Of a DNA stretch of 57,789 bases, positions 1-8,478 are shown piece by piece; position 1 is the first letter of the stretch, and every line of letters starts with the position of its first letter. The position numbers and the translations under genes were made by a program. The notes below the pieces were generated by a model. The model saw nothing but the letters and a program-made list of their open reading frames with translations. It did not search any database and was not told where the DNA came from. Source of the stretch: Oscillospiraceae bacterium (lineage in GTDB: Bacteria; Bacillota; Clostridia; Oscillospirales; Ruminococcaceae); contig JAAVZY010000036.1 of NCBI GenBank assembly GCA_022791945.1, forward strand, positions 1 through 57,789. Reading direction: 5' to 3'.

Positions 1-279
1 CGGATTTACCATATTGCCCAGGCGATTCCGGATGCCGCTACCATCAACGCGCCTGTGGTGATCACCATCGGCACGGGTACCGTACAGTATCCCCTGACCC
101 GGCGGAACTGCGCCCAGGTGACCGCCTGCGGCCTCCGGACACGCACCCGGTACGCGGTCTGCGTGAGCACAAGCCCCACGGGCGGCTCCTTCCGGCTGCT
201 GGGCAATCCCTGCTGCGCTCCGGACAACGCCCTGAACAGCATCAACGGAACCGCTCCCGCAGGAGGTGAGACTGCATGA
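1..279 (+). CDS. Hypothetical protein, C-terminal part only (cut by window edge)
   Basis: The frame is open from base 1 to a TGA at 277-279, giving 92 residues without a start codon in the window. The visible part is rich in Thr, Cys and Arg and includes VVITIGTGTVQYPLTRRN and a Cys pair in GNPCCAPDN. No enzyme motif or membrane segment can be seen. It ends with an ATGA overlap with the next start at 276, preceded by AGGAGGTGA, so the two were probably co-translated. I do not assign a function; gut Clostridia carry similar-looking uncharacterised proteins, but that is recollection, not a search. Confidence 0.6.
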   Translation, partial: RIYHIAQAIPDAATINAPVVITIGTGTVQYPLTRRNCAQVTACGLRTRTRYAVCVSTSPTGGSFRLLGNPCCAPDNALNSINGTAPAGGETA

Positions 280-548
280 ACAACGCAATGAAAATGGCTA
301 TGCTGTCCCGGGGGAGGGATTCCCTCAGAGGCACAGAATATCCCACTTGCACATACCGATCGGAAGCACCATCCCAGCCTGCGCAGAACCGCTGTGCGGC
401 ACAGGAAGTATCCCGCATACAGGAGGGAGCTTTTTTCTTTACGAAAAAAGCGTACTGCGGGAATCAGACTCCTGCGTGGCAAAAGGACGGAAGTCTGTAC
501 AGACTCAACCTCAACCCTTTTCCGCCCTTAAAAAAGCCCTTAAAATAA
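276..548 (+). pseudogene. Gene start truncated by a palindromic repeat tract
   Basis: An ATG at 276 overlaps the stop of the upstream gene and has a near-perfect ribosome site (AGGAGGTGA). Only about the first 13 codons (MNNAMKMAMLSRG) are non-repeat sequence. From about 316 the frame runs into a mosaic repeat whose copies recur elsewhere, and it stops at 546-548. The rest of the 90 codons is therefore repeat read as protein, with peptides such as FFTKKAYCGNQ that reappear wherever the repeat is read in this frame. The natural reading is a real translation start whose downstream gene was lost or displaced by the repeat. A genuine leader peptide is possible but less likely. Confidence 0.45.
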
Positions 549-685
549 TGGGAATCCAAGGGGAATCCCTCCCCGATGCGCCGCCAGCGGCGCATCTCAG
601 AATTCGGCGAAGCCGAATTCCTAGGTGCGTCGTGAAACGACGCACCGCAGAGCCGCGAGACAGAGTCTCGCGGCCTTTCCCTTCC
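316..685. repeat. Mosaic palindromic repeat, copy 1
   Basis: A series of adjoining palindromes: the T/A hairpin with arms GCTTTTTTC/GAAAAAAGC near 430, AGTCTGTACAGACT near 511, GATGCGCCGC/GCGGCGCATC at 578-599, GAATTCGGC/GCCGAATTC near 600-621, GGTGCGTCG/CGACGCACC at 623-645 and GCGAGAC/GTCTCGC at 655-672. Every one recurs in other tracts of the window. Confidence 0.9.
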
Positions 686-795
686 CGACCACGCAGGAAG
701 CGCCTCCTGGCAGGCCTCACAGCATTGGGTATTGCAATTTCAGGCGGCTATGGTGTACACTGGATACACCTACATATAATACAGGAGGCGGCTGC

Positions 796-1518
796 ATGGG
801 GAAAACGGCATTGATCACCGGGGCGTCCCGGGGAATCGGCGCGGCTACAGCCCGGATTCTGGCCCGGGAGGGCTGGCGGGTGGCAGTCAACTACTGCCGA
901 TCAAAAACAGAAGCGGAAGCGCTGGCGGCGTCTCTGCCGGAGGCCGCGGCCCTCCCGGGGGATGTGTCCGACGCCGCCCAGGCGGAGGAGCTGGTACGCC
1001 GCACAGAAGCGCTCCTGGGCCCCGTGGAGCTGCTGGTGAACAATGCAGGAATCGCCCTGCAAAAGCTCTTCACCGATACCACAGAGGAGGAGTGGGACCG
1101 GCTCTTCGCGGTGGACGTAAAAGGAATATTTCTGATGAGCCGGGCGGTTCTGCCGGGGATGATCCGGCGGCACTCCGGAAGCATTGTAAACGTCTCCTCC
1201 ATATGGGGGCTGACAGGCGCATCCTGCGAGGCGTGCTACTCGGCGGCCAAGGCGGCGGTCATCGGCCTGACCAAGGCGCTGGCCAAGGAGGTAGGCCCCT
1301 CCGGCATCCGCGTGAACTGCGTAGCGCCAGGGGTCATCCATACGGAAATGAACGATGTCCTCTCCCCGGATACGCTGAGCGCCCTTGCGGAGGATACCCC
1401 TCTGGGCGTCCTCGGGGAGCCGGAGGATGTGGGCGAGGCTATCGCCTTTCTGGCAAGCGAAAAGGCCCGGTTCATTACCGGCCAGACCCTCTCTCCCACC
1501 GGCGGCTTTGCCCTCTAG
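796..1518 (+). CDS. Short-chain dehydrogenase/reductase, FabG-like
   Basis: A 240-residue classical SDR. Visible signatures are the Rossmann motif TGASRGIG near residues 8-15, the NNAG motif, the catalytic Ser of NVSS and YSAAK carrying the active Tyr and Lys. The family reduces carbonyls with NAD(P)H in the cytoplasm. FabG (3-oxoacyl-ACP reductase) is the generic match. The opening KTALITGASRGIGAA and VNYCRSKTEAEAL also resemble YmfI, the reductase that completes the 5-aminopentanol modification of elongation factor P, so this is a real alternative. The ATG at 796 follows AGGAGG by 6 nt; the longer frame upstream of it is repeat sequence. No fatty-acid genes lie nearby, which argues against a primary FabG role. 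Confidence 0.88.
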   Translation: MGKTALITGASRGIGAATARILAREGWRVAVNYCRSKTEAEALAASLPEAAALPGDVSDAAQAEELVRRTEALLGPVELLVNNAGIALQKLFTDTTEEEWDRLFAVDVKGIFLMSRAVLPGMIRRHSGSIVNVSSIWGLTGASCEACYSAAKAAVIGLTKALAKEVGPSGIRVNCVAPGVIHTEMNDVLSPDTLSALAEDTPLGVLGEPEDVGEAIAFLASEKARFITGQTLSPTGGFAL

Positions 1519-1549
1519 CAGGTTTTCAGAGGGAACCCTCTCTGTGATC

Positions 1550-1577
1550 CTTCATTCTTGTGCAAAATGCACAAGAA
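1550..1577 (+). terminator. Hairpin downstream of the SDR gene
   Basis: Perfect inverted repeat CATTCTTGTGC/GCACAAGAATG with loop AAAAT, about 30 nt after the SDR stop codon. The U-rich stretch lies some 20 nt further on, so it is not a textbook intrinsic terminator. Confidence 0.4.
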
Positions 1578-1589
1578 TGTGAGATTTGC

Positions 1590-1618
1590 TTGCTTTTTTC
1601 GCTTGGCTCAGTTACAAT
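1590..1618 (+). promoter_or_regulatory. Sigma-A-type promoter upstream of an untranslated structured region
   Basis: TTGCTT at 1590-1595 and TACAAT at 1613-1618, separated by 17 nt. Transcription would start near 1625, about 340 nt ahead of the GH18 gene. Confidence 0.4.
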
Positions 1619-1624
1619 AAGTGG

Positions 1625-1930
1625 TGCAAGTTTGCTGGCATTGGTTCGCTTTCGAGTTTAACCCGAAGTTATCTGCGCGGTCTAAGCGCAGGTCATTTCA
1701 GGAAAGGCTCTCAAGGGCGAATTGGCTTGGCAGGCCGAGGATCTGTGGCCTGATGCCGCGGGCCGGCCGCGTTGAAATCCAGCGGGGGGAAAGACGGCGC
1801 GGTTCTCGTGTCGTCATTGGGCATTTTTCCCAGCGCAGAGGACAGCAAAGCGGGCTGGCGCAGAAGGCAGCGGATCCCTGCATATACAAAAATCCCGAAG
1901 GTGTCCCCTTCGGGATTTTTGTATATGCAG
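1625..1930 (+). ncRNA. Candidate structured leader or small RNA (unrecognised)
   Basis: About 300 nt between a promoter-like pair and a long perfect hairpin, with no convincing reading frame. It holds small hairpins such as CTGCGC/GCGCAG near 1672-1690 and GGCAGGCC/GGCCTG near 1729-1757. It could be an independent RNA ending at 1930 or the 5' leader of the GH18 gene. I do not recognise 6S RNA, RNase P RNA, tmRNA or a riboswitch class in it. Confidence 0.25.
1878..1930. terminator. Long perfect inverted repeat upstream of GH18 gene
   Basis: Arms of 24 nt (1878-1901 and 1907-1930) are exactly complementary around a 5-nt loop TGTCC. The outer part is A/T-rich and the inner part is ATCCCGAAGG/CCTTCGGGAT. 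The T-rich outer arm could end transcription in either direction. Confidence 0.6.
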
Positions 1931-1964
1931 TACAGCACCGTAACCATGAAAGGATGGATGATAT

Positions 1965-2939
1965 ATGCAGCAGGAACATCGGATCGTGGCCTATCTGAAC
2001 GAGCGGCGGCTCCCGGAGGAGCTGGACGCCGCATCCTTCAGCCACGTCAACTACGCCTTCGGCTGGGTTCTGGAGGAGCGGATTGAGCTCAGCCGCCCCG
2101 AGGAGCTGAAGCGCCTTGCCGACCTTCGGGACGAAACCGGCAGCTTCCGTCTCCTTCTCTCCCTTCAGCAGCGGGACGGCAGCGCCTTCTGCCGCCGGAG
2201 CCTGACTCACATCGATCGCCGGATGCTGGCGCGCCAGTGCCGGGAGCTGGCCGAAGAATTCCGCCTGGATGGCATCGACGTGGACTGGGAGTATCCCGGC
2301 ATCGACCTGGCCACCGGAGAGGACAACTGCCCCACCTGCCGGGAGGATTTCATCCTCCTGCTGGAGGAGCTCCGCAAGGAGCTGGAGGGCCGTCTGCTGA
2401 CCTTTGCCTGCGGGGCCACGCCGGACACCCAGCGTCACATGGACTTTGGACGCGCCGCCTCTCTTGTAGATTTCATCAACGTCATGGGCTATGACTACAA
2501 CTGGAGCCAGCTTGGCAGCGCTCACCAGTCCAACCTCTACCCCGCCAGTGCGGGCGAAGGGGATCACGCCCAATGCGGGGATCGGTGCATCCAGACCCTG
2601 CTTGCCCAGGGCGTGCCGCCTCAGAAGCTGACCCTCGGCCTGCCCTTCTATGGATACCAGCGGGAGCAGGGGAGCCTGGGCCTGACCTACAGCCAAGTAA
2701 CCGCCCTGCTCCAGCAGGAGGGCTGTGCCCTCGCCTGGGACGAAGCCGCCCGCCAGTCCTACCTGACCCAGGACGGCGCCTTCCTCGCCGCCTTCGACGA
2801 CCCCCGCACCATTGCCGAAAAGGCCCAGTATGTACGTGAAAAGGGCCTCGGCGGCCTGATGTACTGGGCCTACCCCCACGACGACCCCGCCGGAACCCTC
2901 CGCCACGCGGTGCGGGATGGTCTCTGGGCCAAGGGATAA
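1965..2939 (+). CDS. Glycoside hydrolase family 18 protein (chitinase/ENGase-like)
   Basis: A 324-residue TIM-barrel glycosidase. The GH18 catalytic signature DxxDxDxE is present as DGIDVDWE at residues 102-109, with Glu109 the expected acid/base. MGYDYN further on fits the substrate-assisting strand, and MYWAYPHDD near the C-terminus fits the last barrel strand. GH18 enzymes cleave beta-1,4-linked GlcNAc in chitin, peptidoglycan-like or N-glycan substrates. There is no signal peptide or carbohydrate-binding module, so it probably acts inside the cell or in spores. The ATG at 1965 has AAAGGATGG upstream. The two nearby BadF-type sugar kinases and the sugar importer would fit GlcNAc use, but no shared operon is visible. 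Confidence 0.85.
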   Translation: MQQEHRIVAYLNERRLPEELDAASFSHVNYAFGWVLEERIELSRPEELKRLADLRDETGSFRLLLSLQQRDGSAFCRRSLTHIDRRMLARQCRELAEEFRLDGIDVDWEYPGIDLATGEDNCPTCREDFILLLEELRKELEGRLLTFACGATPDTQRHMDFGRAASLVDFINVMGYDYNWSQLGSAHQSNLYPASAGEGDHAQCGDRCIQTLLAQGVPPQKLTLGLPFYGYQREQGSLGLTYSQVTALLQQEGCALAWDEAARQSYLTQDGAFLAAFDDPRTIAEKAQYVREKGLGGLMYWAYPHDDPAGTLRHAVRDGLWAKG

Positions 2940-2940
2940 G

Positions 2941-3238
2941 GCCGCGAGAGCTCTGCCCTCGCGCTCCTGCCAAAGGGACGAGTCCCTTTGGATTCCCGTC
3001 TTTTTGGGGGTTATGGGGGGTAGAATTTCGGTTCCTGCCTCGCTGATACTTCCCGCAGGCACGATCGCCCGCCTACCCATTTTTTCGTAAAGAAAAAAGC
3101 GTATTGCGGGAATCAGACCATATGCGTGACAGGGGGCAGGAAGTCTGTACAGACTTCCTGCCCCCAAAATTTACGGGTTCCAAGGGGATTTAATCCCCTT
3201 GGCGAGTGCTCGAGAGCAGAGCTCTCGAGGTCTTGCCC
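2941..3238. repeat. Mosaic palindromic repeat, copy 2, filling a stop-to-stop gap
   Basis: Fills the space between the stop codons of the convergent GH18 and permease genes almost to the base. Modules: GCGAGAGC/CTCGC, CCAAAGGGAC/GTCCCTTTGG, the T/A hairpin near 3080-3102, GGGGGCAGGAAGTCTG/CAGACTTCCTGCCCCC around 3150, CCAAGGGGAT/ATCCCCTTGG and CTCGAGAGC/GCTCTCGAG ending at about 3230. Confidence 0.9.
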
Positions 3239-4618
3239 TTAGAATATCAGCGTCACAATCCGCAGAACGAACAGAGCGCCCACTACGTACATAACCGGAT
3301 GGATCTCCTTGAATCTGCCGCGGATCAGCTTCAGGACAACCCAGGTCAGCATCCCGAACATAATGCCGTTGGCAATGGAGTAGGTGAAGGGCATCATGAT
3401 GATTGCCACAAAGCCGCCCAGCACGTCCGCCATATCGCCCTCAAACTTCATTTTCAGCACGTTGGACATCATGAACAGTCCCACGACCACCAGCGCCGGC
3501 GCTGTCGCAAAGCCCGGAATTGCCCCGAAAATCGGCCAAAGGAACAGAGACACCAGGAACAGTCCCGCTGTAGTGATAGAGGTCAGGCCGGTGCGCCCTC
3601 CCTGGGCAACGCCTGCGGAGCTCTCTACATAGCTGGTAACTGTGGAGGTGCCCAAGCAAGCGCCCGCAACCGTTCCGATGGCGTCCGCCATCAGCGCCTT
3701 GCCAACCCGGGGAAGCCTGCCGTCCTTGTCCAGCATATTGCCCTTGCTGGCAACGCCTACCAGAGTGCCTACGGTGTCAAACAAATCCACAAACAGGAAG
3801 GCGAACACAATCACCAGGAAGTTCACGAAATTCTCAGCCACATAGCTGAAATCAAACTTGAAGGCAGTCTCTCCCAGCGCTCCGAAGTTCGGCAGGAAAT
3901 CCGCCGCGCCCGTAATGTGCGGGATCACAGAGTACACGCCCGCATCCGGGTTCGGCACGTACCAGCCGCACAGCTCCGCGATGATGCCCAGGATCCAGGT
4001 GCCCAGGATGCCCCACAGGATCGCGCCCTGCACATTGAAGTACAGCATTGCCCCGATCAGCAGCACGCCAATCAGCGCCAGCGCCACCGGAGCGGCGGCA
4101 ACGTCCCCGAGCGCTACCAGGGTGGCCGAATCTGCGGAGGCAATGCCTGCGTTCTGCAGGCCGATGAAGGTGATGAACAGGCCGATGCCCGCTGTGATTC
4201 CATGCTTCAGATTCTCCGGGATGGTGTTCACCAGCGTCTCCCGGAACTTGAAGATGGAGAGAATGATAAAGATGACGCCTTCCACCAGCACGGCCGTCAG
4301 CGCAATCTGCCAGGGATTGGCATGATCCGCCAGCTCGCCCAGACAGATGGTATAGGCAAAGTAGGCGTTCAGCCCCATGCCCGAGGCAAGCGCAATCGGA
4401 TAGTTGGCAAGCAGGGCCATCACAATGGTCGCTATTGCCGCCGCAAGGCCCGTCGCCAGAAATACCCCCTGGGTATTCATTCCAGCCGCGCCAAGCATGG
4501 ACGGGTTCACTGCCAGGATATAAGCCATCGCCAGAAATGTGGTGATACCGGCCATAATCTCTGTTTTTACAGTGGTGCCGTTCTCTTTCAGCTTGAAGAA
4601 TTTCTCCAAAATTTCCAC
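3239..4618 (-). CDS. NCS2-family guanine/hypoxanthine (adenine) permease
   Basis: A 459-residue polytopic membrane protein of the AzgA/PbuG branch of NCS2 purine transporters. Hallmarks are EIMAGITTFLAMAYI near the N-terminus, ASGMGLNAYFAY, LKHGITAGIGLFITFIGLQNAGI and LFVDLFDTVGTLVGV. The family brings purine bases in by proton symport across the cytoplasmic membrane. It is monocistronic with its own sigma-A promoter about 45-70 nt upstream, and the ribosome site AAGGAG precedes the start. The leader does not show purine-riboswitch core sequences. The exact base (guanine/hypoxanthine versus adenine) cannot be told from sequence. Confidence 0.92.
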   Translation of the reverse strand: MEILEKFFKLKENGTTVKTEIMAGITTFLAMAYILAVNPSMLGAAGMNTQGVFLATGLAAAIATIVMALLANYPIALASGMGLNAYFAYTICLGELADHANPWQIALTAVLVEGVIFIILSIFKFRETLVNTIPENLKHGITAGIGLFITFIGLQNAGIASADSATLVALGDVAAAPVALALIGVLLIGAMLYFNVQGAILWGILGTWILGIIAELCGWYVPNPDAGVYSVIPHITGAADFLPNFGALGETAFKFDFSYVAENFVNFLVIVFAFLFVDLFDTVGTLVGVASKGNMLDKDGRLPRVGKALMADAIGTVAGACLGTSTVTSYVESSAGVAQGGRTGLTSITTAGLFLVSLFLWPIFGAIPGFATAPALVVVGLFMMSNVLKMKFEGDMADVLGGFVAIIMMPFTYSIANGIMFGMLTWVVLKLIRGRFKEIHPVMYVVGALFVLRIVTLIF

Positions 4619-4662
4619 TCCTTTTCAAGGGAACCAATGGGATTGCAAAATATGACTTAAAC

Positions 4663-4691
4663 ATCATAGCATACCTGACATACTTTTGCAA
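4663..4691 (-). promoter_or_regulatory. Sigma-A promoter of the purine permease gene
   Basis: On the minus strand TTGCAA (4686-4691) and TATGAT (4663-4668) are 17 nt apart, placing the start about 35 nt ahead of the ATG at 4618. Confidence 0.65.
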
Positions 4692-4746
4692 TCTAAAGTA
4701 CACAAAATCTTCATGATTTTTTACCATTTACAGACATCATAAAGAA

Positions 4747-4776
4747 ACAGACGGGGAGCAAATGCTCCCCGTCTGT
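4747..4776 (-). terminator. Intrinsic terminator of the sugar ABC operon
   Basis: A 14-bp perfect stem (ACAGACGGGGAGCA and its complement) with a 2-nt loop, followed on the minus strand by TTTCTTTATG. It lies 36 nt past the solute-binding-protein stop codon. Confidence 0.8.
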
Positions 4777-4811
4777 CAACGGTTCAGGATTCAATTTCCG
4801 GTCAAATAGAC

Positions 4812-6395
4812 TTATTTGCCCAGGAACTCGTTGGCCTGCTTCTGGTACTCGTCGATGATGTCCTGCATACCAACTTCCATCAGACGGGTCTTAGCTTCAG
4901 CGATGGTAGCGTCAACATCGTTGGAATCGCCGCGACGCAGAGTGCCGTTGTATTCCTCCCAAAGAGAGGTGCAAGCAGCGATCTGAGTCTGAACGTTTTC
5001 GGTGTTGAGTACAAAGCCCATCAGCGGAGAAGCCTCAGCATGGTTAACCATGTCGCAGATACGAGCGTTTACATCGTACTGGCTCTCAGGCAGGTTAGAG
5101 TCAGGCCACAGCAGATCCATGGTGCCAACGGTAAAGTTAGCAGTGGTCCAAACGGTGCCCAGCTTGGAACGGTCAACGATCGGCTTGCCGTCAGCGGTGG
5201 TGCCGGCTACGGTGTAGGAGATACCCTCAACGCCGTAAGCCATCATGTTCCGGTACTCTTCATTGGTGTTCACGTACTCCAGGTACTTCAAAGAAGGCTC
5301 AACCTTGGAGGAGTTAGCGCCGATGATGTTTACGCCGCCCTGAACGTAAGCAGAGGTCAGGAACGGACCGGAACGAGAGGAAATCAGGGTGTCATAGCCC
5401 TTAGTGGGGCCGCCCCATGCGGTGTACTGAGCGCCTTCCCAGCCCTGGCCGCACCATACATTGATGGTCTTGGGCTCCTGCTCAACCTGAGCAGCTTCCT
5501 TGCCGTTGGACAGGCCGCGGTCAGCCCAATCCTTCAGAGTGTGGCAGTTCTTGATAATATCAGCGTCATCATAAGCCCACATAACAGTAGCGCTGTCGTC
5601 CCCAATTTTTACACCAATGGGGGGAGCGGAAACGCCGGTATCCCAGTTAGGAGTCATGGGGTTGATGCCGCCCTTGTTCATGGTGAAGGGAGCGGTGGTG
5701 CCTTCAGAATAAGCATGGTTGGTAGGATCCTCGTCATGCCAAGCCTTTACCTTCTCCAGAACAGGAGTCAGGGTGGAGAAATCCTCATTGGCAGCGTTGA
5801 ACTCTTCAACGGCGTTAGCGCCTTCAAGAGTATCCTTACGGCCCATCCAGAAAATCTCAGCGGCAGCATCCTTCCAGGTGGGAACACCATAGATACGGCC
5901 ATTTACTCTAACGCCATCCCACAGCAGAGAGGGCAGCTTGTTGTAGAGAGTGGGGGTAACCTCAGGCAGCAGATCGGTCAGATCAGCCATGTAGCCCATC
6001 TGAGCGGAGCCGGGATAATCAGCCCACCAGTTGCAGCAGAAGGCGATGTCCAGATTCTTGTCACCAGCCTGCATAGCAGTCTTAACTGCATCAGCGGTAC
6101 CGACAGTCCATTTGAAGTTGACACGGATGCCAATATCAGCTTCGGACTTTTTGTTCAGCTCAGCAATAACCTCTGCCGCAGCAGTAGGCTCACTGCTGGC
6201 CCAAATGTTCCAGTTGATCTCAGTGATCTCGCCGGAAGAACCGCCAGTGCTGCCGGTGGAACCAGTGGAGCTAGTATCGCCGCCGGTGCTGCCAGTGCTG
6301 CTGGTACCGCCGCCGCCGCCGTTGCAGCCGGCAAACAGGCCAGCAGTCATAGCCGCAGCCAGCAAAAGGGATAAAACTTTCGCTTTGCCTTTCAT
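4812..6395 (-). CDS. Extracellular solute-binding lipoprotein of a sugar ABC importer
   Basis: A 527-residue lipoprotein. A lysine-rich start, hydrophobic core and lipobox LFAGC place the acylated Cys at residue 24. It is followed by a Gly/Ser/Thr linker (about 25-56) that holds the domain off the membrane. The body fits the LplA/DUF3502 type of family-1 oligosaccharide binding proteins, a C-terminal layout typical of gut Firmicutes. It is the last of three genes: two permeases precede it and the gap to the second is 79 nt with a strong AGGAGG site. The ligand is not predictable. The alternating GGT/AGC linker codons may be a local length-variable repeat. Confidence 0.9.
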   Translation of the reverse strand: MKGKAKVLSLLLAAAMTAGLFAGCNGGGGGTSSTGSTGGDTSSTGSTGSTGGSSGEITEINWNIWASSEPTAAAEVIAELNKKSEADIGIRVNFKWTVGTADAVKTAMQAGDKNLDIAFCCNWWADYPGSAQMGYMADLTDLLPEVTPTLYNKLPSLLWDGVRVNGRIYGVPTWKDAAAEIFWMGRKDTLEGANAVEEFNAANEDFSTLTPVLEKVKAWHDEDPTNHAYSEGTTAPFTMNKGGINPMTPNWDTGVSAPPIGVKIGDDSATVMWAYDDADIIKNCHTLKDWADRGLSNGKEAAQVEQEPKTINVWCGQGWEGAQYTAWGGPTKGYDTLISSRSGPFLTSAYVQGGVNIIGANSSKVEPSLKYLEYVNTNEEYRNMMAYGVEGISYTVAGTTADGKPIVDRSKLGTVWTTANFTVGTMDLLWPDSNLPESQYDVNARICDMVNHAEASPLMGFVLNTENVQTQIAACTSLWEEYNGTLRRGDSNDVDATIAEAKTRLMEVGMQDIIDEYQKQANEFLGK

Positions 6396-6474
6396 TCAAA
6401 AATCCTCCTAAAGTGATAATTATTTCATACCGCCCGATCCGTCCAGCGGGCCGGGATGGGTAGGAAAACAAGGG

Positions 6475-7407
6475 TTAGCCCTTCACCGCGCCGATGGTCA
6501 GGCCGGAGATGAAGTACTTCTGGAAGAAGGGATAGGTGCAGGCAATCGGCACCACCACGATCACAACCAGCGCCATCCGGACACCATCCTGGGGCAGGTT
6601 TGCCAGCATTTCAGTAGTCGTCATAGAGCCAAGCTCCGGATTGTTCGCCAGGAACTCAATGCTCTTCTCAATACCGATCAGCATATACTGAAGGGGCCAG
6701 AGAGAAGTCGTGCCGCTACAGTAAAGCATTGCCTGGAACCAATCGTTCCAATAGGTGAAGGCCAGGAACAAACCAACCGTTGCCAGAGCGGGCAGAGAGA
6801 TGGGGAGCACAATCTGGAGAAAGATTCTCAGCTGGCTGGCACCGTCAATCTTGCCGGACTCAATCAGAGCGTCAGGAACAGTGGTCTGGAAGAAGGTACG
6901 CATAATAATGATGTAGAAGGACGATACACAGATGGGCAGAACCAGCGACCAGAAGGTGTCCTTCAGATTCAGAACCTGGGTCACGATCATGTAGCCCGCA
7001 ACCATGCCGCCGTTGAACACCATAGGGATGAATACCAGCATGGTATACAGCTTATGGAACTTAAAGGACCGGCGGGAAAGCACATAGCCCATAGCCGCAT
7101 TCAACATAACGCCGATCGCAGTACCCACAACCGTCACCAAAATGGAAACGCCGAAGGAACGGAAAATAGCCTCACTGTTTTTGAAGATAGACTGATAAGC
7201 CAGAAGAGACCAGGCGTCCGGGAAAAAGCTGAAGCCGTTCCGGGTAATGGAGCCCTTGTCTGTGAAGGAAATAATAATTACAAAGATAACCGGAATAATG
7301 CAGCAGAGAGCTGCAATAATGAAAATCGCAGAGAAGATGATATTGGCGGGCATACCGACGCGATTATACTTGGCAAGCCCTTCCACTACCTTTTTTTCCT
7401 TTGCCAT
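6475..7407 (-). CDS. Carbohydrate ABC transporter permease, LplC/YtcP type
   Basis: A 310-residue inner-membrane permease with six predicted hydrophobic segments. The EAA loop that contacts the ATPase is seen as ESGKIDGASQLRIFLQIVLPISLPALATV. The C-terminus PFFQKYFISGLTIGAVKG is characteristic of the LplC/YtcP group. It pairs with the LplB-like permease encoded just upstream (15-nt gap) to form the heterodimeric channel. No ATPase gene is present in the operon, so a shared MsmX-like ATPase elsewhere is expected by family habit. Confidence 0.92.
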   Translation of the reverse strand: MAKEKKVVEGLAKYNRVGMPANIIFSAIFIIAALCCIIPVIFVIIISFTDKGSITRNGFSFFPDAWSLLAYQSIFKNSEAIFRSFGVSILVTVVGTAIGVMLNAAMGYVLSRRSFKFHKLYTMLVFIPMVFNGGMVAGYMIVTQVLNLKDTFWSLVLPICVSSFYIIIMRTFFQTTVPDALIESGKIDGASQLRIFLQIVLPISLPALATVGLFLAFTYWNDWFQAMLYCSGTTSLWPLQYMLIGIEKSIEFLANNPELGSMTTTEMLANLPQDGVRMALVVIVVVPIACTYPFFQKYFISGLTIGAVKG

Positions 7408-7422
7408 ATTACGCCCACCTCC

Positions 7423-8379
7423 TTAGAAGAATGCGCTCTCGGAATCGATCTTGGTCACGATCCCATTTGCGATCATGATGGTAATGAATCCGAACACTGA
7501 CTGGAACAAAGCCGCTGCCTGAGCCATCGCCGGATTTCCCATCTGAGTCAGGCAGTTGTAAATCAACACGTCCAGAGTCATTGTGGAGGGATACAGCACT
7601 GTGGTGTTCTTTGTGGACTGATAGAACAGGCCGAAATCGGAGTTGAAGATACGACCAACCGCCATAATGAACATGATAACCATGATCTGCTTCATCAGCG
7701 GGATTGTAATCTTGGTGGTCTGCTGCCATTTGCTGGCGCCGTCAATGACAGCGGCCTCATAATAGGTGGAATCAATGCCGGTAATGGTGGCAAGATAGAC
7801 TACCATATTATAACCGGTGTTCTTCCACAGATTCAACATGATCAGCAGGAAGGGCCAAACCTTATTGCCCTCTGCGCCATAGAAATTGAAGGGCTCCATG
7901 CCCATACTGGCCATCCAGTGGGGAACCATACCGTTGCCGGAGCCCAGGAAGGCGATAACGAAGTAGCTGATAACAACCCAGGACATAAAGTAGGGCATAA
8001 ACATCATAGTCTGGCAGACCTTGCCCAGCTTCTGGGAATACAGGTTGGAGATCATGATTGCCAACGCTACCGGGATTACGATGCCCAAAACGATAAAGAC
8101 CAAGTTGTAGCCAATCGTCTTTCCCAAAATAGCAGGAGAGTCGCTCCGGGCAAACAGAAACTCGAAGTTTTTGAAGTCAGCCCACTTACTGTCGAACAGG
8201 CTTCCGAAGAAGTTTTTGCCGGGACTGAGACGATAGGTTTTGAATGCCAGGATAATGCCGATGAAGGGCATGTACGAGAAGATTATGTACCAAATAACCG
8301 TTGGGGCCGACAGAAGCATCAGCTCAAGGTCATCAAAGGTAAATTTCTTCTTGTACTTGCGATCACTGCTCTTTGCCAT
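7423..8379 (-). CDS. Carbohydrate ABC transporter permease, LplB type
   Basis: A 318-residue permease, first gene of the importer operon. The N-terminus is basic (KYKKKFTFDDLELMLLSAPTVIWYIIFSYMPFIG), as in LplB proteins. The EAA motif appears as YEAAVIDGASKWQQTTKITIPLM. It makes the membrane channel with the next gene product. The start at 8379 has GAGGAGTGGAGTC upstream. Transcription most likely begins near 8793, giving a long leader with competing hairpins. Confidence 0.92.
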   Translation of the reverse strand: MAKSSDRKYKKKFTFDDLELMLLSAPTVIWYIIFSYMPFIGIILAFKTYRLSPGKNFFGSLFDSKWADFKNFEFLFARSDSPAILGKTIGYNLVFIVLGIVIPVALAIMISNLYSQKLGKVCQTMMFMPYFMSWVVISYFVIAFLGSGNGMVPHWMASMGMEPFNFYGAEGNKVWPFLLIMLNLWKNTGYNMVVYLATITGIDSTYYEAAVIDGASKWQQTTKITIPLMKQIMVIMFIMAVGRIFNSDFGLFYQSTKNTTVLYPSTMTLDVLIYNCLTQMGNPAMAQAAALFQSVFGFITIMIANGIVTKIDSESAFF

Positions 8380-8419
8380 GACTCCACTCCTCTTTTCTTT
8401 ATTTCAGAGGCAAGCCGGC

Positions 8420-8478
8420 TGTTTGCAAAGGAAGCGGCCCAGCCGTTTCCTTTGCAAACAGGGGGTTCCCCCTGTTTG
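8420..8478 (-). promoter_or_regulatory. Two mutually exclusive hairpins in the ABC operon leader
   Basis: Hairpin A pairs 8420-8438 with 8442-8460 (19 bp, one G-U or A-C position, 3-nt loop). Hairpin B pairs 8455-8465 with 8468-8478 (11 bp, CAAACAGGGGG/CCCCCTGTTTG). They share 8455-8460, so only one can form fully. They lie 40-100 nt ahead of the first permease gene and could act as an attenuator or control ribosome access. No known riboswitch core was recognised. Confidence 0.5.

Noticed and set aside
1698..3167. Long open frame on the minus strand opposite the GH18 gene (and similar long antisense frames at 5040-6374, 8978-10579, 12747-13883, 17139-18605 and 35358-37181)
   Set aside because: They mirror strongly supported genes, have no ribosome sites or family motifs, and result from high GC content.
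4619..4740. Purine riboswitch upstream of the purine permease
   Set aside because: The short leader lacks the conserved core and has only about 35 nt between promoter and start codon.
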